A stretch of 37,673 bases of DNA from Allobosea sp. 12-68-7 (lineage in GTDB: Bacteria > Pseudomonadota > Alphaproteobacteria > Rhizobiales > Beijerinckiaceae): assembly GCA_002279705.1 (NCBI GenBank), contig NCCO01000096.1, positions 1 through 37,673 on the forward strand, given 5' to 3'. The notes below the pieces were generated by a model, which was given only the letters and a program-made list of their open reading frames with translations, was not told where the DNA came from and searched no databases. The translations under genes and the position numbers were made by a program. Each line of letters begins with the position of its first letter. Position 1 is the first letter of the stretch. Below are positions 1-8,200 of the stretch, piece by piece.

Positions 1-1
1 G

Positions 2-613
2 ACCTATGAGATCATGACCCCCGAGAGCGTCGGCGTGTCCAAGACCTCGCTGGTGATGGGCAAGCATTCCGGCCGCGCCGCCTTCCGCTCGAAGCTGAAG
101 GACATGGGCTATGATCTGGGCGAAAACCAGATGGAGGACGCCTTTACCCGCTTCAAGGCGCTCGCCGACCGCAAGAAGCACGTCTATGACGAGGATATCG
201 AGGCGCTGATCGACGAGAACCTGGCCTCGGCCCATGACCGGGTGAAGCTGGTCTCGCTGACCGTCATCGCGGGCACGCGCGGCCCGCAGCGCGCGACGAT
301 GAAGCTCGACGTCGAAGGTCGCCTCGTCACCGAGGAGGTCGAGGGCAACGGGCCGGTCGATGCGATCTTCAACGCGATCAAGACCATCGTGCCGCATGAG
401 GCGACGCTGGAACTCTACGACGTCCATGCCGTCACGCAGGGCACCGATGCTCAGGCCGAGGTCACGGTGCGGCTGACCCATGACGGCTCGTCGGTGACCG
501 GCCGCGGGGCGGATCCGGATACGCTGGTCTCCTCGGCCAAGGCCTATCTCGTCGCGCTCAACAAGCTGATGGCCAAGGGCTCGCGCCTGCACGCCCAGGC
601 CGCGGCGGGGTGA
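2..613 (+). CDS. leuA: 2-isopropylmalate synthase, C-terminal part (partial at 5' end)
   Basis: This is the end of LeuA, which condenses acetyl-CoA with 2-oxoisovalerate in the first committed step of leucine synthesis in the cytoplasm. The frame is open to the left edge, so the catalytic TIM barrel lies outside the window. The visible part begins with TYEIMTPESVGV and the conserved stretch LVMGKHSGRAAF, typical of the end of the catalytic region and linker. It continues into the C-terminal regulatory (LeuA dimer) domain, roughly the last 130 residues, which in the family binds leucine for feedback inhibition. A methionine at position 14 is internal and not a start. The stop is TGA at 611-613. 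No terminator is obvious before the next gene, 73 bases downstream. Family assignment is firm; leucine feedback here is inferred from the family. Confidence 0.95.
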   Translation, partial: TYEIMTPESVGVSKTSLVMGKHSGRAAFRSKLKDMGYDLGENQMEDAFTRFKALADRKKHVYDEDIEALIDENLASAHDRVKLVSLTVIAGTRGPQRATMKLDVEGRLVTEEVEGNGPVDAIFNAIKTIVPHEATLELYDVHAVTQGTDAQAEVTVRLTHDGSSVTGRGADPDTLVSSAKAYLVALNKLMAKGSRLHAQAAAG

Positions 614-686
614 GAATCCGCCGCGCGCGCGGCGCGGGCTCGCGCCACTGACGATACGTTAACCATCCTGACCTATCGTCTCCGGC

Positions 687-2069
687 ATGAGCCCGACTGA
701 CGATCAGCCGCTGGATTCGACAACCGCCCTGCGGTCGGGCTCGCCCCAGTCGCGTTTCCACTTGATGGGGATCGACGAGACGACGCTGCGGCTGATGCGC
801 AGCCTTGGTCCGGTGGTCAAACCGCTGCTGACGCCGGGTGTCGTGTTGCATTTCGACCGGCTGGTCCATCATGAACGCATGAGCGATGCGGGACTGCGGT
901 ATCGTCAGGTGCTCGAGCCAGCCTTGGCTGGGCATGGAGCGGCTGTGTTCGACGCGGCCTTCGATGACGCTTATCTGCGGTCTCTGGGCGAGGTGGTGGC
1001 AGCCGAGGCCAGCACGCCGTTCGGGGCCCGCGCCCATGGCGTGATGATCCTGTCGGCGGTGCGTGCCGCCTTCCCCGAGATCGGCCGGCGGCGCCGCTTT
1101 TCGGGGCGTGCCGCCGCCGACGATTGCAGGAGGATGGTCGAACTCCTGATGTTGGATTTCGTCTGCGCCATGGAGGTCGTCTACCAGAAGCGGGAGGCCC
1201 AGGCGGTCTCCCGGGGGGCCGAGATCGAGACCCTGACCGAGGGCTTTCGCAACCGGGTCGGCGAGGTGTCGGAGGCTGCGACGCAGGCGTCGAGCACGTT
1301 GAGCAAGGTCGCGGCTGACAGTGCCCATGTCTCGCGCAGCGCCGGCCTCAGCATGACGGAGAGCCGCAAGAGCCTCGGGCGCGTGCGCGAGGCCGTGCTG
1401 CAGACCGTGGTCGCGACGGAACAGCTCCGGCAATCGATCGGCGAAATCGACCGGAGCACGCGCGAGGGGGCCGACATCGCGCAGCAGGCCGTGACGTCCG
1501 CCGCCGAGGCGCGGCAGACCATCGAAAGCCTGGCCGGGCTCGTCGGCGAGATCGGCTCCGTCGTCAACCTGATCTCCGACATCGCGGCGCAGACCAATCT
1601 GCTCGCCCTCAACGCCACGATCGAGGCCGCGCGCGCCGGCGAGGCCGGGCGCGGCTTCGCCATCGTCGCCAGCGAGGTCAAGGACCTCTCGGCCCAGACC
1701 ACAAGCGCCACCGGCACGATCGCGGCGCGCATCGAAGCGATCCGCGCCGCGACGCAGCGCTGCGTCGGCTCGATCGCCCGGATCGACGGTTCGGTGACGG
1801 GCATGGCGGATGTCGCCTCCGCCATCGCGCGGTCGCTCGGCGAGCAGCTCGCCGTCACGCAGGCCATGGCACAGGATGCCCAGAGCACCGCCGGCGAGGT
1901 CGAGACGGCGCTGGACATCGTCGCCCAGAGTTTCAGCGCCGTTCAGCGGGTCGGCTCCTCGGTCGAGGAAATGAACGCCCGCTCCGCCTCGGTCGGCAAT
2001 GTCGCGGACGAACTGGCGCGCAGCGTCAACGCGTTCGCCGCTTCGGTGGCCCAGCGCCTCGCCGGCTGA
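687..2069 (+). CDS. Soluble globin-coupled methyl-accepting chemotaxis protein, degenerate globin
   Basis: This 460-residue chemoreceptor has no transmembrane segment. Residues about 25-160 look like a protoglobin sensor domain of the HemAT type: a helical start with [19 protein letters not shown], then a helix ending [14 protein letters not shown]. Residues about 200-455 form the coiled-coil signalling domain, with the highly conserved hairpin tip around residues 300-320 ([19 protein letters not shown]), which contacts CheA and CheW. In haem-binding relatives the helix after 'fd..Y' carries a proximal histidine (H..IGL). Here the corresponding segment reads EASTPFG, residues 107-113, with Glu or Ser at that place. 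His117 is nearby but out of register. The protein probably senses something other than haem-bound oxygen, or uses a shifted ligand. No che genes are in the window. The MCP assignment is firm; the globin call is moderate. Confidence 0.88.
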   Translation: MSPTDDQPLDSTTALRSGSPQSRFHLMGIDETTLRLMRSLGPVVKPLLTPGVVLHFDRLVHHERMSDAGLRYRQVLEPALAGHGAAVFDAAFDDAYLRSLGEVVAAEASTPFGARAHGVMILSAVRAAFPEIGRRRRFSGRAAADDCRRMVELLMLDFVCAMEVVYQKREAQAVSRGAEIETLTEGFRNRVGEVSEAATQASSTLSKVAADSAHVSRSAGLSMTESRKSLGRVREAVLQTVVATEQLRQSIGEIDRSTREGADIAQQAVTSAAEARQTIESLAGLVGEIGSVVNLISDIAAQTNLLALNATIEAARAGEAGRGFAIVASEVKDLSAQTTSATGTIAARIEAIRAATQRCVGSIARIDGSVTGMADVASAIARSLGEQLAVTQAMAQDAQSTAGEVETALDIVAQSFSAVQRVGSSVEEMNARSASVGNVADELARSVNAFAASVAQRLAG

Positions 2070-2182
2070 GGCCATCTGCGAATCCTGTGGATGCGGCCTC
2101 GCGCCCGACTTGGCGGGCGCGATCCTTGCCTGTCATCGCTTCGAGCCGGTGGTGCCGAGCCGCTCAGCTGGAGACGATCGCC

Positions 2183-3454
2183 ATGGGCTATTTCCCGAAC
2201 TGGACCCTGAAGACCTCCGGCGCCGTCATGCCCGACGAGCGGATGCCGGTCGGCCAGACCGTCGTCGCCGGCTTCCAGCACGTCGTCGCCATGTTCGGCG
2301 CGACCGCGCTGGCGCCGATCCTGATGGGGTTCGACCCCAATGTCGCGATCTTCTTCTCGGGCGTGGCGACGCTCCTGTTCTTCATCGTCACGCGCGGCCA
2401 GCTGCCGAGCTATCTCGGCTCCTCCTTCGCCTTCATCGGCGTGGTGATCGCGGCCACGGGCTATGCCGGCTCCGGCCCCAACCCGAATATCGGCGTGGCG
2501 CTCGGCGGCATCATCGCCTGCGGCGCGCTCTACGCCGCGATCGGCCTGCTGGTCCAGGTGGTCGGCACGGCCTGGATCGAGAAGCTGTTGCCGCCGGTGG
2601 TGACCGGGGCGGTGGTGGCCGCGATCGGCCTCAACCTCACCGGCGTGGCGATGAACATGATCTCGGCCAGCGCCTATACGAAGTGGATCGCGCTGTTCAC
2701 CGTCGTCACCGTCGCGGTCGTCTCGGTCTATAGCCGCGGGCTGGCCCAGCGCCTGCCGATCCTGATCGGTGGACTGCTCGCCTATGTCGTCTATGCGCTG
2801 AGCGCCGCGAGCTTCGGCGCGCCGCCGGTCGATTTCGGCCGCGTCGCGGCGGCCGCCTGGTTCGGCCTGCCGAATTTCGTCGCGCCGGTGTTCGACGCCC
2901 GCGCGATCGGGCTGATCGCCCCGGTCGCGATCATCCTGGTCGCGGAGAATCTCGGGCACATCAAGGGCATCGCGGTGATGACCGGGCGCAATCTCGACCC
3001 GCTGATCGGCCGTGCCTTCATGGCCGACGGCGTCGCCACGATGATCGCGGGCTCCGGCGGCGGCACGGGCGTGACGACCTATGCCGAGAATATGGGCGTG
3101 ATGGCGGTGACCCGGGTCTATTCGACGCTGGTCTTCGTCGCGGCCGGCATCATCGCGCTGGTGCTGGGCTTCTCGCCCAAGTTCGGCGCGGTCATCGGCA
3201 CGATTCCCATGGCCGTGCTCGGCGGGCTCGCCATCGTGGTCTTCGGCCTGATCGCGGCCACGGCCGGGCGCATCTGGGTCGAGAGCAAGGTCGATTTCGC
3301 GCAGCCGAAGAACCTGCTGACGGTCGCGACCGCGCTGATTCTGGGCGCTGGCGACCTCAAGCTGCCGATCTTCGGCTTCGAGCTCGGCGGCATCGGCACC
3401 GCGACCTTCGGGGCGATCGCGCTCTATCACCTGCTGAACCGCAAGGCGGCCTGA
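2183..3454 (+). CDS. Uracil/xanthine permease (NCS2 family, RutG-like)
   Basis: This 423-residue inner-membrane transporter belongs to the nucleobase-ascorbate (NCS2, UraA/RutG) family, which imports pyrimidine or purine bases with protons. Early hydrophobic helices start at MPVGQTVVAGFQHVVAMFGA, where the QH pair is the family signature in TM1. The loop around residues 295-315 reads GTGVTTYAENMGVMAVTRVYS, which is the substrate-site/NAT region and is closest to RutG and UraA sequences I recall. The frame is open further upstream to 2087, but that stretch is arginine-rich and unlike the family. ATG 2183 is preceded by GGAG at a suitable distance, and the protein then begins MGYFPNWTLKTSG. Substrate choice cannot be read from sequence; uracil is most likely. 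The gene stands alone between the chemoreceptor and the tRNA, away from the purine cluster at 27.6-30.9 kb. Confidence 0.88.
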   Translation: MGYFPNWTLKTSGAVMPDERMPVGQTVVAGFQHVVAMFGATALAPILMGFDPNVAIFFSGVATLLFFIVTRGQLPSYLGSSFAFIGVVIAATGYAGSGPNPNIGVALGGIIACGALYAAIGLLVQVVGTAWIEKLLPPVVTGAVVAAIGLNLTGVAMNMISASAYTKWIALFTVVTVAVVSVYSRGLAQRLPILIGGLLAYVVYALSAASFGAPPVDFGRVAAAAWFGLPNFVAPVFDARAIGLIAPVAIILVAENLGHIKGIAVMTGRNLDPLIGRAFMADGVATMIAGSGGGTGVTTYAENMGVMAVTRVYSTLVFVAAGIIALVLGFSPKFGAVIGTIPMAVLGGLAIVVFGLIAATAGRIWVESKVDFAQPKNLLTVATALILGAGDLKLPIFGFELGGIGTATFGAIALYHLLNRKAA

Positions 3455-3480
3455 GGGGCGCCGTCAACCGCGTCGGCAGC

Positions 3481-3504
3481 ACCCGCGGCGCTGCCGCCGC
3501 GGGT
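3481..3504 (+). terminator. Possible hairpin after the permease gene
   Basis: A perfect 9-bp stem (ACCCGCGGC / GCCGCGGGT) with a 6-base loop lies 27 bases after the permease stop. It is followed by CTCCCATATTTC and no true T-run, so it may be a weak or Rho-assisted terminator. Confidence 0.35.
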
Positions 3505-3529
3505 CTCCCATATTTCTGTCACAGATGGG

Positions 3530-3558
3530 TGGACAGGGGCGGGGGGCTTTGCTACATC
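3530..3558 (+). promoter_or_regulatory. Likely sigma70 promoter of tRNA-Lys
   Basis: TGGACA (3530-3535), a 17-base spacer that is almost all G/C, and TACATC (3553-3558) match the usual alphaproteobacterial housekeeping promoter. Transcription would begin near 3565, giving a leader of about 50 bases before the tRNA at 3614. This is seen by pattern only; no start site is known. Confidence 0.5.
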
Positions 3559-3613
3559 GCCGGCCTGCCTGACGCGGCCTTCGCCGCGAAACGGCTTGCG
3601 CTTCGTGGCGTAT

Positions 3614-3689
<76 letters not shown>

Positions 3690-3858
3690 CGGACCCTTCT
3701 TCCGAACATTGTCGCTAGATCTGGACAGGTCGGATACGCGCCTGCCTGAGGGTTGTCGCTGCCCTCCAGCGGCCGGTCTGCGCGACGACACCGCCTGACG
3801 CAGTGTCCTCCTGCCGACAATCCCGGCACCCGACCTTTTGGATAAGGGGTCCCGGCGC

Positions 3859-3885
3859 TTGTGCGCGGCATGGCCTTCCTATAAC
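3859..3885 (+). promoter_or_regulatory. Possible promoter of the first TRAP operon
   Basis: TTGTGC (3859-3864) and TATAAC (3880-3885) are separated by 15 bases, or 16 if CTTGTG is taken as the -35 box. TATAAC is a good -10 match and stands out in GC-rich DNA. It lies about 60 bases before the GTG start at 3947. The short spacing lowers confidence. Confidence 0.35.
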
Positions 3886-3946
3886 CGAAACGCGGACGGG
3901 GCCTGCTTGCAGAACAAGGCGCCGCACGGGAATTGGGAGCACCGAC

Positions 3947-4546
3947 GTGAAGGGATTACTCCAGCTCAGCCGTGTCATCGACACGATCAACGAGCAGATC
4001 GGCAAGAAACTCGCCTGGCTGATCCTGGTCGCCGTGCTCGTGGCCGCCATCAACGCGATCGTCCGCAAGGTGTTCAACATGTCGTCGAATGCCTGGCTCG
4101 AGCTGCAATGGATGCTGTTCGGCGCGGTCTTCCTGATGTGCGCACCCTGGACGTTGAAGGTGAAGGAGCATATCCGCATCGACATCGTGAACAGCCTGCT
4201 GCCCAAGAGCGTGCAGCGCTGGATCGACCTGATCGGCCACACGCTGTTCCTGATGCCGTTCTGCATCCTGATGATCTACCATTCCTGGCCGTTTTTTACC
4301 CGTTCCTACGCGATCAACGAGCAGTCGCTCTCGGCCGGCGGTCTGGCCCAGTGGCCGGCCAAGGCTCTGGTCGTCATCGGCTTCGTGATGCTGGCGATCC
4401 AGGGCGTCTCCGAGATCATCAAGCAGGTCGCGATCATGCGCGGCGAGCTCGAGGACGACGAGACGCTGCGCGGTCATGCCGCCGCGGCCGAAGCCGAGGC
4501 TCATCGCCTGCTCGAACAGGCCAAGCAGCAGGGGGTGGCTTCGTGA
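3947..4546 (+). CDS. TRAP transporter small permease subunit (DctQ family)
   Basis: This 199-residue protein is the four-helix small membrane subunit of a tripartite ATP-independent periplasmic transporter. Hydrophobic segments lie at about residues 22-40 (LAWLILVAVLVAAINAI), 55-72, 90-110 and 140-160. The family-typical motif NAWLELQWMLFGAVF follows the first helix. The C-terminal 35 residues form a charged Glu/Ala-rich tail. The frame is open back to 3803, but that part is unlike the family. GTG 3947 has GGGAGC just upstream and gives a normal N-terminus (MKGLLQLSRVIDTIN). The stop overlaps the start of the large subunit by four bases (GTGA), so the pair is translationally coupled. The large partner resembles the mannitol/chloroaromatic subgroup. 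No solute-binding gene is adjacent, which is unusual for TRAP sets. Confidence 0.9.
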   Translation: MKGLLQLSRVIDTINEQIGKKLAWLILVAVLVAAINAIVRKVFNMSSNAWLELQWMLFGAVFLMCAPWTLKVKEHIRIDIVNSLLPKSVQRWIDLIGHTLFLMPFCILMIYHSWPFFTRSYAINEQSLSAGGLAQWPAKALVVIGFVMLAIQGVSEIIKQVAIMRGELEDDETLRGHAAAAEAEAHRLLEQAKQQGVAS

Positions 4547-6282
4547 GCACCCTGAACGCCTTCCTCGGGCTTCACACCGGGGATGCCCATGCCGCCGGCC
4601 TCGGCGACTTCCTGCGCGTCAACATGGCGCCGGTGATGTTTGCTGCGCTCGTCGTCTTCCTTCTGCTGGGCTATCCGGTGGCCTTCGCGCTGGCCGCCAA
4701 CGGCCTGCTCTTCGCGATCGTCGGCATCGAGCTCGGCCTGTTCCAGGAGAACTTCCTGCAGGCGATGCCGGAGCGCATCTACGGCACGATGAACAACGAC
4801 GTGCTGCTGGCGATCCCGTTCTTCACCTTCATGGGCCTCATCCTCGAGCGCTCGGGCATGGCGGAGGATCTGCTCGACACGATCGGCCAGCTCTTCGGAC
4901 CGATCCGCGGCGGCCTCGCCTATGCCGTCATCTTCGTCGGCGCGCTGCTCGCCGCGACGACCGGCGTCGTTGCGGCCTCCGTCATCTCGATGGGCCTGAT
5001 CTCGCTGCCGATCATGCTGCGCTACGGCTACGACCGGCGCCTCGCGACGGGCGTCATCGCGGCCTCCGGGACGCTGGCGCAGATCATCCCGCCCTCGCTC
5101 GTGCTGATCGTGCTGGCCGACCAGCTCGGCCGCTCCGTCGGCGACATGTATGAGGGTGCCTTCATCCCCGGCCTCGTGCTGTCGGCGATGTATGCGGGCT
5201 ATGTCTTCCTGGTCACGATGGTCTATCCCAATCGCGCGCCCGGCCTGCCGCCGGAGGCGCAGACGTTGCGGGATGCCGATGGGCAGACGCGCCGGCGCTC
5301 GCTGCTGGTGATCACCATCATCGCCTTCGGCGCGGCCTATGCGATCATGAAGATGTTCACGAAGGTCCAGGCGGGCGCCGATTTCGTCATCCTGACCATG
5401 TCGATTGCCGTCGGCATCGCCTTCGTCATCGCCATCGTCAACAAGTTGCTCGGCCTCAACCTGCTCTCGCGCATGGCCGAGCAGGTCATCTTCGTGATGG
5501 TGCCGCCGCTGGCGCTGATCTTCCTGGTGCTGGGCACGATCTTCATCGGCGTCGCGACGCCGACGGAGGGCGGCGCCATGGGTGCGACCGGCGCGATCCT
5601 GCTCGCCTATGGCAAGAAGCGCATGACCTTCGACCTGCTGAAGCAGGCGGTGGAATCGACGGCCAAGCTTTCGGCCTTCGTGCTTTTCATCCTGGTCGGC
5701 GCGCGCGTGTTCTCGCTGACCTTCTACGGCGTCAACGGCCATCTCTGGGTCGAGCATCTGCTGGTCGGGCTGCCGGGTGGCGCGACGGGCTTCCTGATCG
5801 TGGTCAACATCATGGTCTTCCTGCTCGCCTTCTTCCTCGACTTCTTCGAGCTCGCCTTCATCATCGTCCCGCTGCTCGGGCCGGCCGCCGAGAAGCTCGG
5901 CATCGACCTGATCTGGTTCGGCGTGATCCTCGGCGTGAACATGCAGACCTCGTTCATGCACCCGCCCTTCGGCTTCGCGCTGTTCTTCCTGCGCTCGGTC
6001 GCACCGAAGGACCGCTACCGCGACAAGGTCACGGGCACGATGATGGAGCCGGTGACCACGGGGCAGATCTACTGGGGCGCCGTGCCCTTCGTGGTGATCC
6101 AGTGCATCATGGTGGCCCTGGTCGTGTCGTTCCCGCAGATGGTGATGCACTACAAGGCATCGGCGGTTCAGCTCGACCAGAAGGCGATCGACAAGCAGTT
6201 CGACTCGATCCAGATCCCCGGCATCGGTGGTCCGGGCGGCCTGCCCGGCCTGGATCTGAACGCACCGCCAAGCTTCAAATAG
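4543..6282 (+). CDS. TRAP transporter large permease subunit (DctM family, long form)
   Basis: This 579-residue polytopic protein is the transport channel of a TRAP system driven by a sodium or proton gradient. It carries DctM hallmarks: LLAIPFFTFMGLILERSG near residues 85-105, the helix-loop region ending AQIIPPSLVLIVLADQLG, and a late segment FIGVATPTEGGAMGA. At 579 residues it is well above the ~430 of ordinary DctM and fits the long subgroup often annotated as mannitol/chloroaromatic compound transport. The extra length sits in a loop around residues 225-300 and at the C-terminus, which ends in a glycine/proline-rich tail. GTG 4543 overlaps the stop of the small subunit. Because the binding protein fixes the substrate and is missing here, the substrate cannot be named. 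Confidence 0.9.
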   Translation: MSTLNAFLGLHTGDAHAAGLGDFLRVNMAPVMFAALVVFLLLGYPVAFALAANGLLFAIVGIELGLFQENFLQAMPERIYGTMNNDVLLAIPFFTFMGLILERSGMAEDLLDTIGQLFGPIRGGLAYAVIFVGALLAATTGVVAASVISMGLISLPIMLRYGYDRRLATGVIAASGTLAQIIPPSLVLIVLADQLGRSVGDMYEGAFIPGLVLSAMYAGYVFLVTMVYPNRAPGLPPEAQTLRDADGQTRRRSLLVITIIAFGAAYAIMKMFTKVQAGADFVILTMSIAVGIAFVIAIVNKLLGLNLLSRMAEQVIFVMVPPLALIFLVLGTIFIGVATPTEGGAMGATGAILLAYGKKRMTFDLLKQAVESTAKLSAFVLFILVGARVFSLTFYGVNGHLWVEHLLVGLPGGATGFLIVVNIMVFLLAFFLDFFELAFIIVPLLGPAAEKLGIDLIWFGVILGVNMQTSFMHPPFGFALFFLRSVAPKDRYRDKVTGTMMEPVTTGQIYWGAVPFVVIQCIMVALVVSFPQMVMHYKASAVQLDQKAIDKQFDSIQIPGIGGPGGLPGLDLNAPPSFK

Positions 6283-6307
6283 CGGCGCAGGCCTGAAGCC
6301 TCTGAAG

Positions 6308-6331
6308 CGACGCCGGCGCGAGCCGGCGTCG
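6308..6331 (+). terminator. Hairpin after the TRAP large subunit
   Basis: A perfect 10-bp stem (CGACGCCGGC / GCCGGCGTCG) with a GCGA tetraloop is followed by TTGTC. The stem is strong but the T-run is poor, so it is a plausible imperfect intrinsic terminator ending the TRAP pair. Confidence 0.45.
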
Positions 6332-6427
6332 TTGTCATGTCTGGCGGGCTTTCCTGCCGGCCGGCTATCCCGGCGGCGCAACCTTGCCGGTGATGATGCG
6401 TTGGTCCCGCGAAGCGAGGACCCACGC

Positions 6428-6682
6428 ATGACCGATTTCCTGCAGGCGCAAGCCGATCCGGGCAGCATGCCCGCCATCCCGATACCACCGCCCGAGGCGC
6501 CGCCGCCGGCGCCGGGCGAGGTGCCGCCCGCCCCGCCGGTCGAGATGCCGCCCGACGAGGCGCCGCAGGGCATTCCGACCGAGCCGCCGCAGGAGCTGCC
6601 GCCGGCGGAGCCGCCCGAGGCTCCGCCGGCCACGCCCTACGACATGCCACCGGAGCGCGGGCCGCGGCAGCCGATGGAGTAG
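6428..6682 (+). CDS. Small proline/glutamate-rich protein of unknown function
   Basis: This 84-residue protein begins MTDFLQAQADPGSMPAIPIP and then consists almost wholly of Pro, Glu, Ala and short repeats such as PPEAPP and EMPPDEAP. It has no signal peptide or membrane segment and is expected to be disordered and acidic. ATG 6428 has AGGA about eight bases upstream. The frame is open further back to 6332, but the sequence there changes character and overlaps the terminator hairpin. I recognise no family. Low-complexity GC-rich repeats can keep frames open by chance, so a real gene is likely but not certain. It converges on the M20 peptidase gene, with three bases between the stops. Confidence 0.55.
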   Translation: MTDFLQAQADPGSMPAIPIPPPEAPPPAPGEVPPAPPVEMPPDEAPQGIPTEPPQELPPAEPPEAPPATPYDMPPERGPRQPME

Positions 6683-6685
6683 GGG

Positions 6686-8074
6686 TCACACCGGCGGGGC
6701 TTCGCCCGAGCCGATGTCCCAGTAGAGCCCCGCCATCAGGCCCAGCGCCTCGCGCGCGATCTCGACGGGCAGGTGCTCGTCGGGCGCATGCTGCGAGCAG
6801 CCGGGATAGGAATGCGGCACCCAGATCGTCCTCAGCCCGAGCACCTCGGCGAAGATGTCGTTGGGCAGCGAGCCGCCGAGATTGGGCAGCAGGGCCGGCT
6901 TCTTGTTGGTGCTGCGCGCGATCGAGGCGATGGTGAAGCGCACCCAGTCATCCTCGGGGTCGAGCCGCGTCGCGCCGAAGCGCTCGGTGCCGGGCATGAC
7001 GATCTCGACCATCTTGAAGCCGTGGCGGTCGAGATGGCGGCGCAGCGCCGGCACGACGTCCCGGGGATCGATGCCGACGACGAAGCGCAGCGCGCAGCGC
7101 GCCCAGGCGCTCGGCGGCACGGCATTGACCGGCGTTTCCGGCACGCCCGACTTCATCGCCAGCACGTCGAAGGAGCACCAGCCGAAGACCTGTTCGGCCG
7201 GCGACATATCCGGCTCGCCCCAGCCGGGGTCGATCACCGGGCCGTCGGGTCCGCCGTCGATGATGCAATCGGCCACCGCTTCGCGCACGGCGCGCGGCAG
7301 CTCCTTCGGGACCCATTCATGGATGCGGATCTGGCCGGTGGGGGAGGTGATCGAGGCGATGGCGTGCGCGAGCTGGATCGCCGGGTCGGAGAGGATGCCG
7401 CCCCAATTGCCGGAGTGATGGCCGCCGTCGCGGGCGACGATGGAGAGGTCGAAGGTGATGACGCCGCGTGCGCCGAGGAAGACGGTCGGCCGCTCGGCGT
7501 TGAGGCGGGGCCCATCGGAGGCGATCAGCACGTCGGCTTGGAACAGCGCGGCCTCGTCGGCGCAGAGCTCGCGCAGGCCCGGCGAACCGGATTCCTCGCC
7601 CATCTCGATCAGGTATTTGGCGTTGAAGCCGAGCTTGCCACGCGATTCAAGAACGGCGCGCAAAGCATTGATGTTGATGACGTGCTGGCCCTTGTTGTCG
7701 ACGACGCCTCGGCCATACCAGCGACCGTCGCGCTCGGTCAGGGTCCAGGGCGAGAGGCCTTCGCTCCACTGCGCATCGAGCCCGCGGATGACGTCGCCAT
7801 GGCCGTAGCCGAAGATCGTCGGCAGGCTCTCATCCTCGATGCGCTGGCCGAAGAGGAAGGGGCCCTTGGCCTTGGGATGGTGCAGGAGGCGGCATTCGAA
7901 GCCGAGCCCCTCGAAGAGCGGGCGCATCTCGCGCGCGAGATACTCCGTCAGGACCGGTGCCCGGTCCGGGTTCTGGCTTTCGGTCGGCATCGCGATGAGG
8001 CGGCCCAGGTCGCTCTTGAAGGCGCCGGTGTCGAAATAGTCTTGCGCATGCGCGATGGCTTGGGCGCGGGTCAT
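6686..8074 (-). CDS. M20 family metallopeptidase (dipeptidase/deacylase type)
   Basis: This 462-residue cytoplasmic enzyme belongs to the M20 (ArgE/DapE/CPG2/carnosinase-like) family of two-zinc hydrolases that cleave dipeptides or N-acyl amino acids. Visible metal and catalytic residues are His92 and Asp94 in YGHGDVI, Asp126 in GRGVVDNKGQ, Glu160-Glu161 in EMGEESGSPG, Asp187 in ASDGP, and a late His in CSQHAPDEH. The dimerisation domain lies between about residues 200 and 330 and starts near HHSGNWGG. Length and motif spacing are normal, so it should be active. The frame continues far upstream on this strand, but ATG 8074 starts a normal M20 N-terminus (MTRAQAIAHAQDYFDTG). It is divergent from the helicase gene. 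Substrate cannot be assigned from the sequence. Confidence 0.92.
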   Translation of the reverse strand: MTRAQAIAHAQDYFDTGAFKSDLGRLIAMPTESQNPDRAPVLTEYLAREMRPLFEGLGFECRLLHHPKAKGPFLFGQRIEDESLPTIFGYGHGDVIRGLDAQWSEGLSPWTLTERDGRWYGRGVVDNKGQHVININALRAVLESRGKLGFNAKYLIEMGEESGSPGLRELCADEAALFQADVLIASDGPRLNAERPTVFLGARGVITFDLSIVARDGGHHSGNWGGILSDPAIQLAHAIASITSPTGQIRIHEWVPKELPRAVREAVADCIIDGGPDGPVIDPGWGEPDMSPAEQVFGWCSFDVLAMKSGVPETPVNAVPPSAWARCALRFVVGIDPRDVVPALRRHLDRHGFKMVEIVMPGTERFGATRLDPEDDWVRFTIASIARSTNKKPALLPNLGGSLPNDIFAEVLGLRTIWVPHSYPGCSQHAPDEHLPVEIAREALGLMAGLYWDIGSGEAPPV

Positions 8075-8200
8075 GGACGCTCGCTGTCTGTCAGGCCGCT
8101 GGACGAGGGCGGTCCCGTTGCCGGGACCGCGACGCCTTGATACTGGCATGCCCATGCAGGAATCGGCCACCGGCGATGGCGCGCGACGGATGTGCGCCCG

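Noticed and set aside
558-2075. Long minus-strand open frame (505 codons) across the chemoreceptor gene
   Set aside because: It is antisense to a clear MCP, is Asp/Arg/Gly-rich without motifs, and reflects GC-rich codon bias keeping the opposite frame open.
1943-3430. Minus-strand open frame opposite the permease
   Set aside because: Composition is a shadow (very rich in Asp, Arg and His), with no family features; the plus-strand permease is unambiguous.
4501-6633. 710-codon minus-strand frame opposite the TRAP large subunit
   Set aside because: Low-complexity shadow of the transporter and of the proline-rich gene; no domains.
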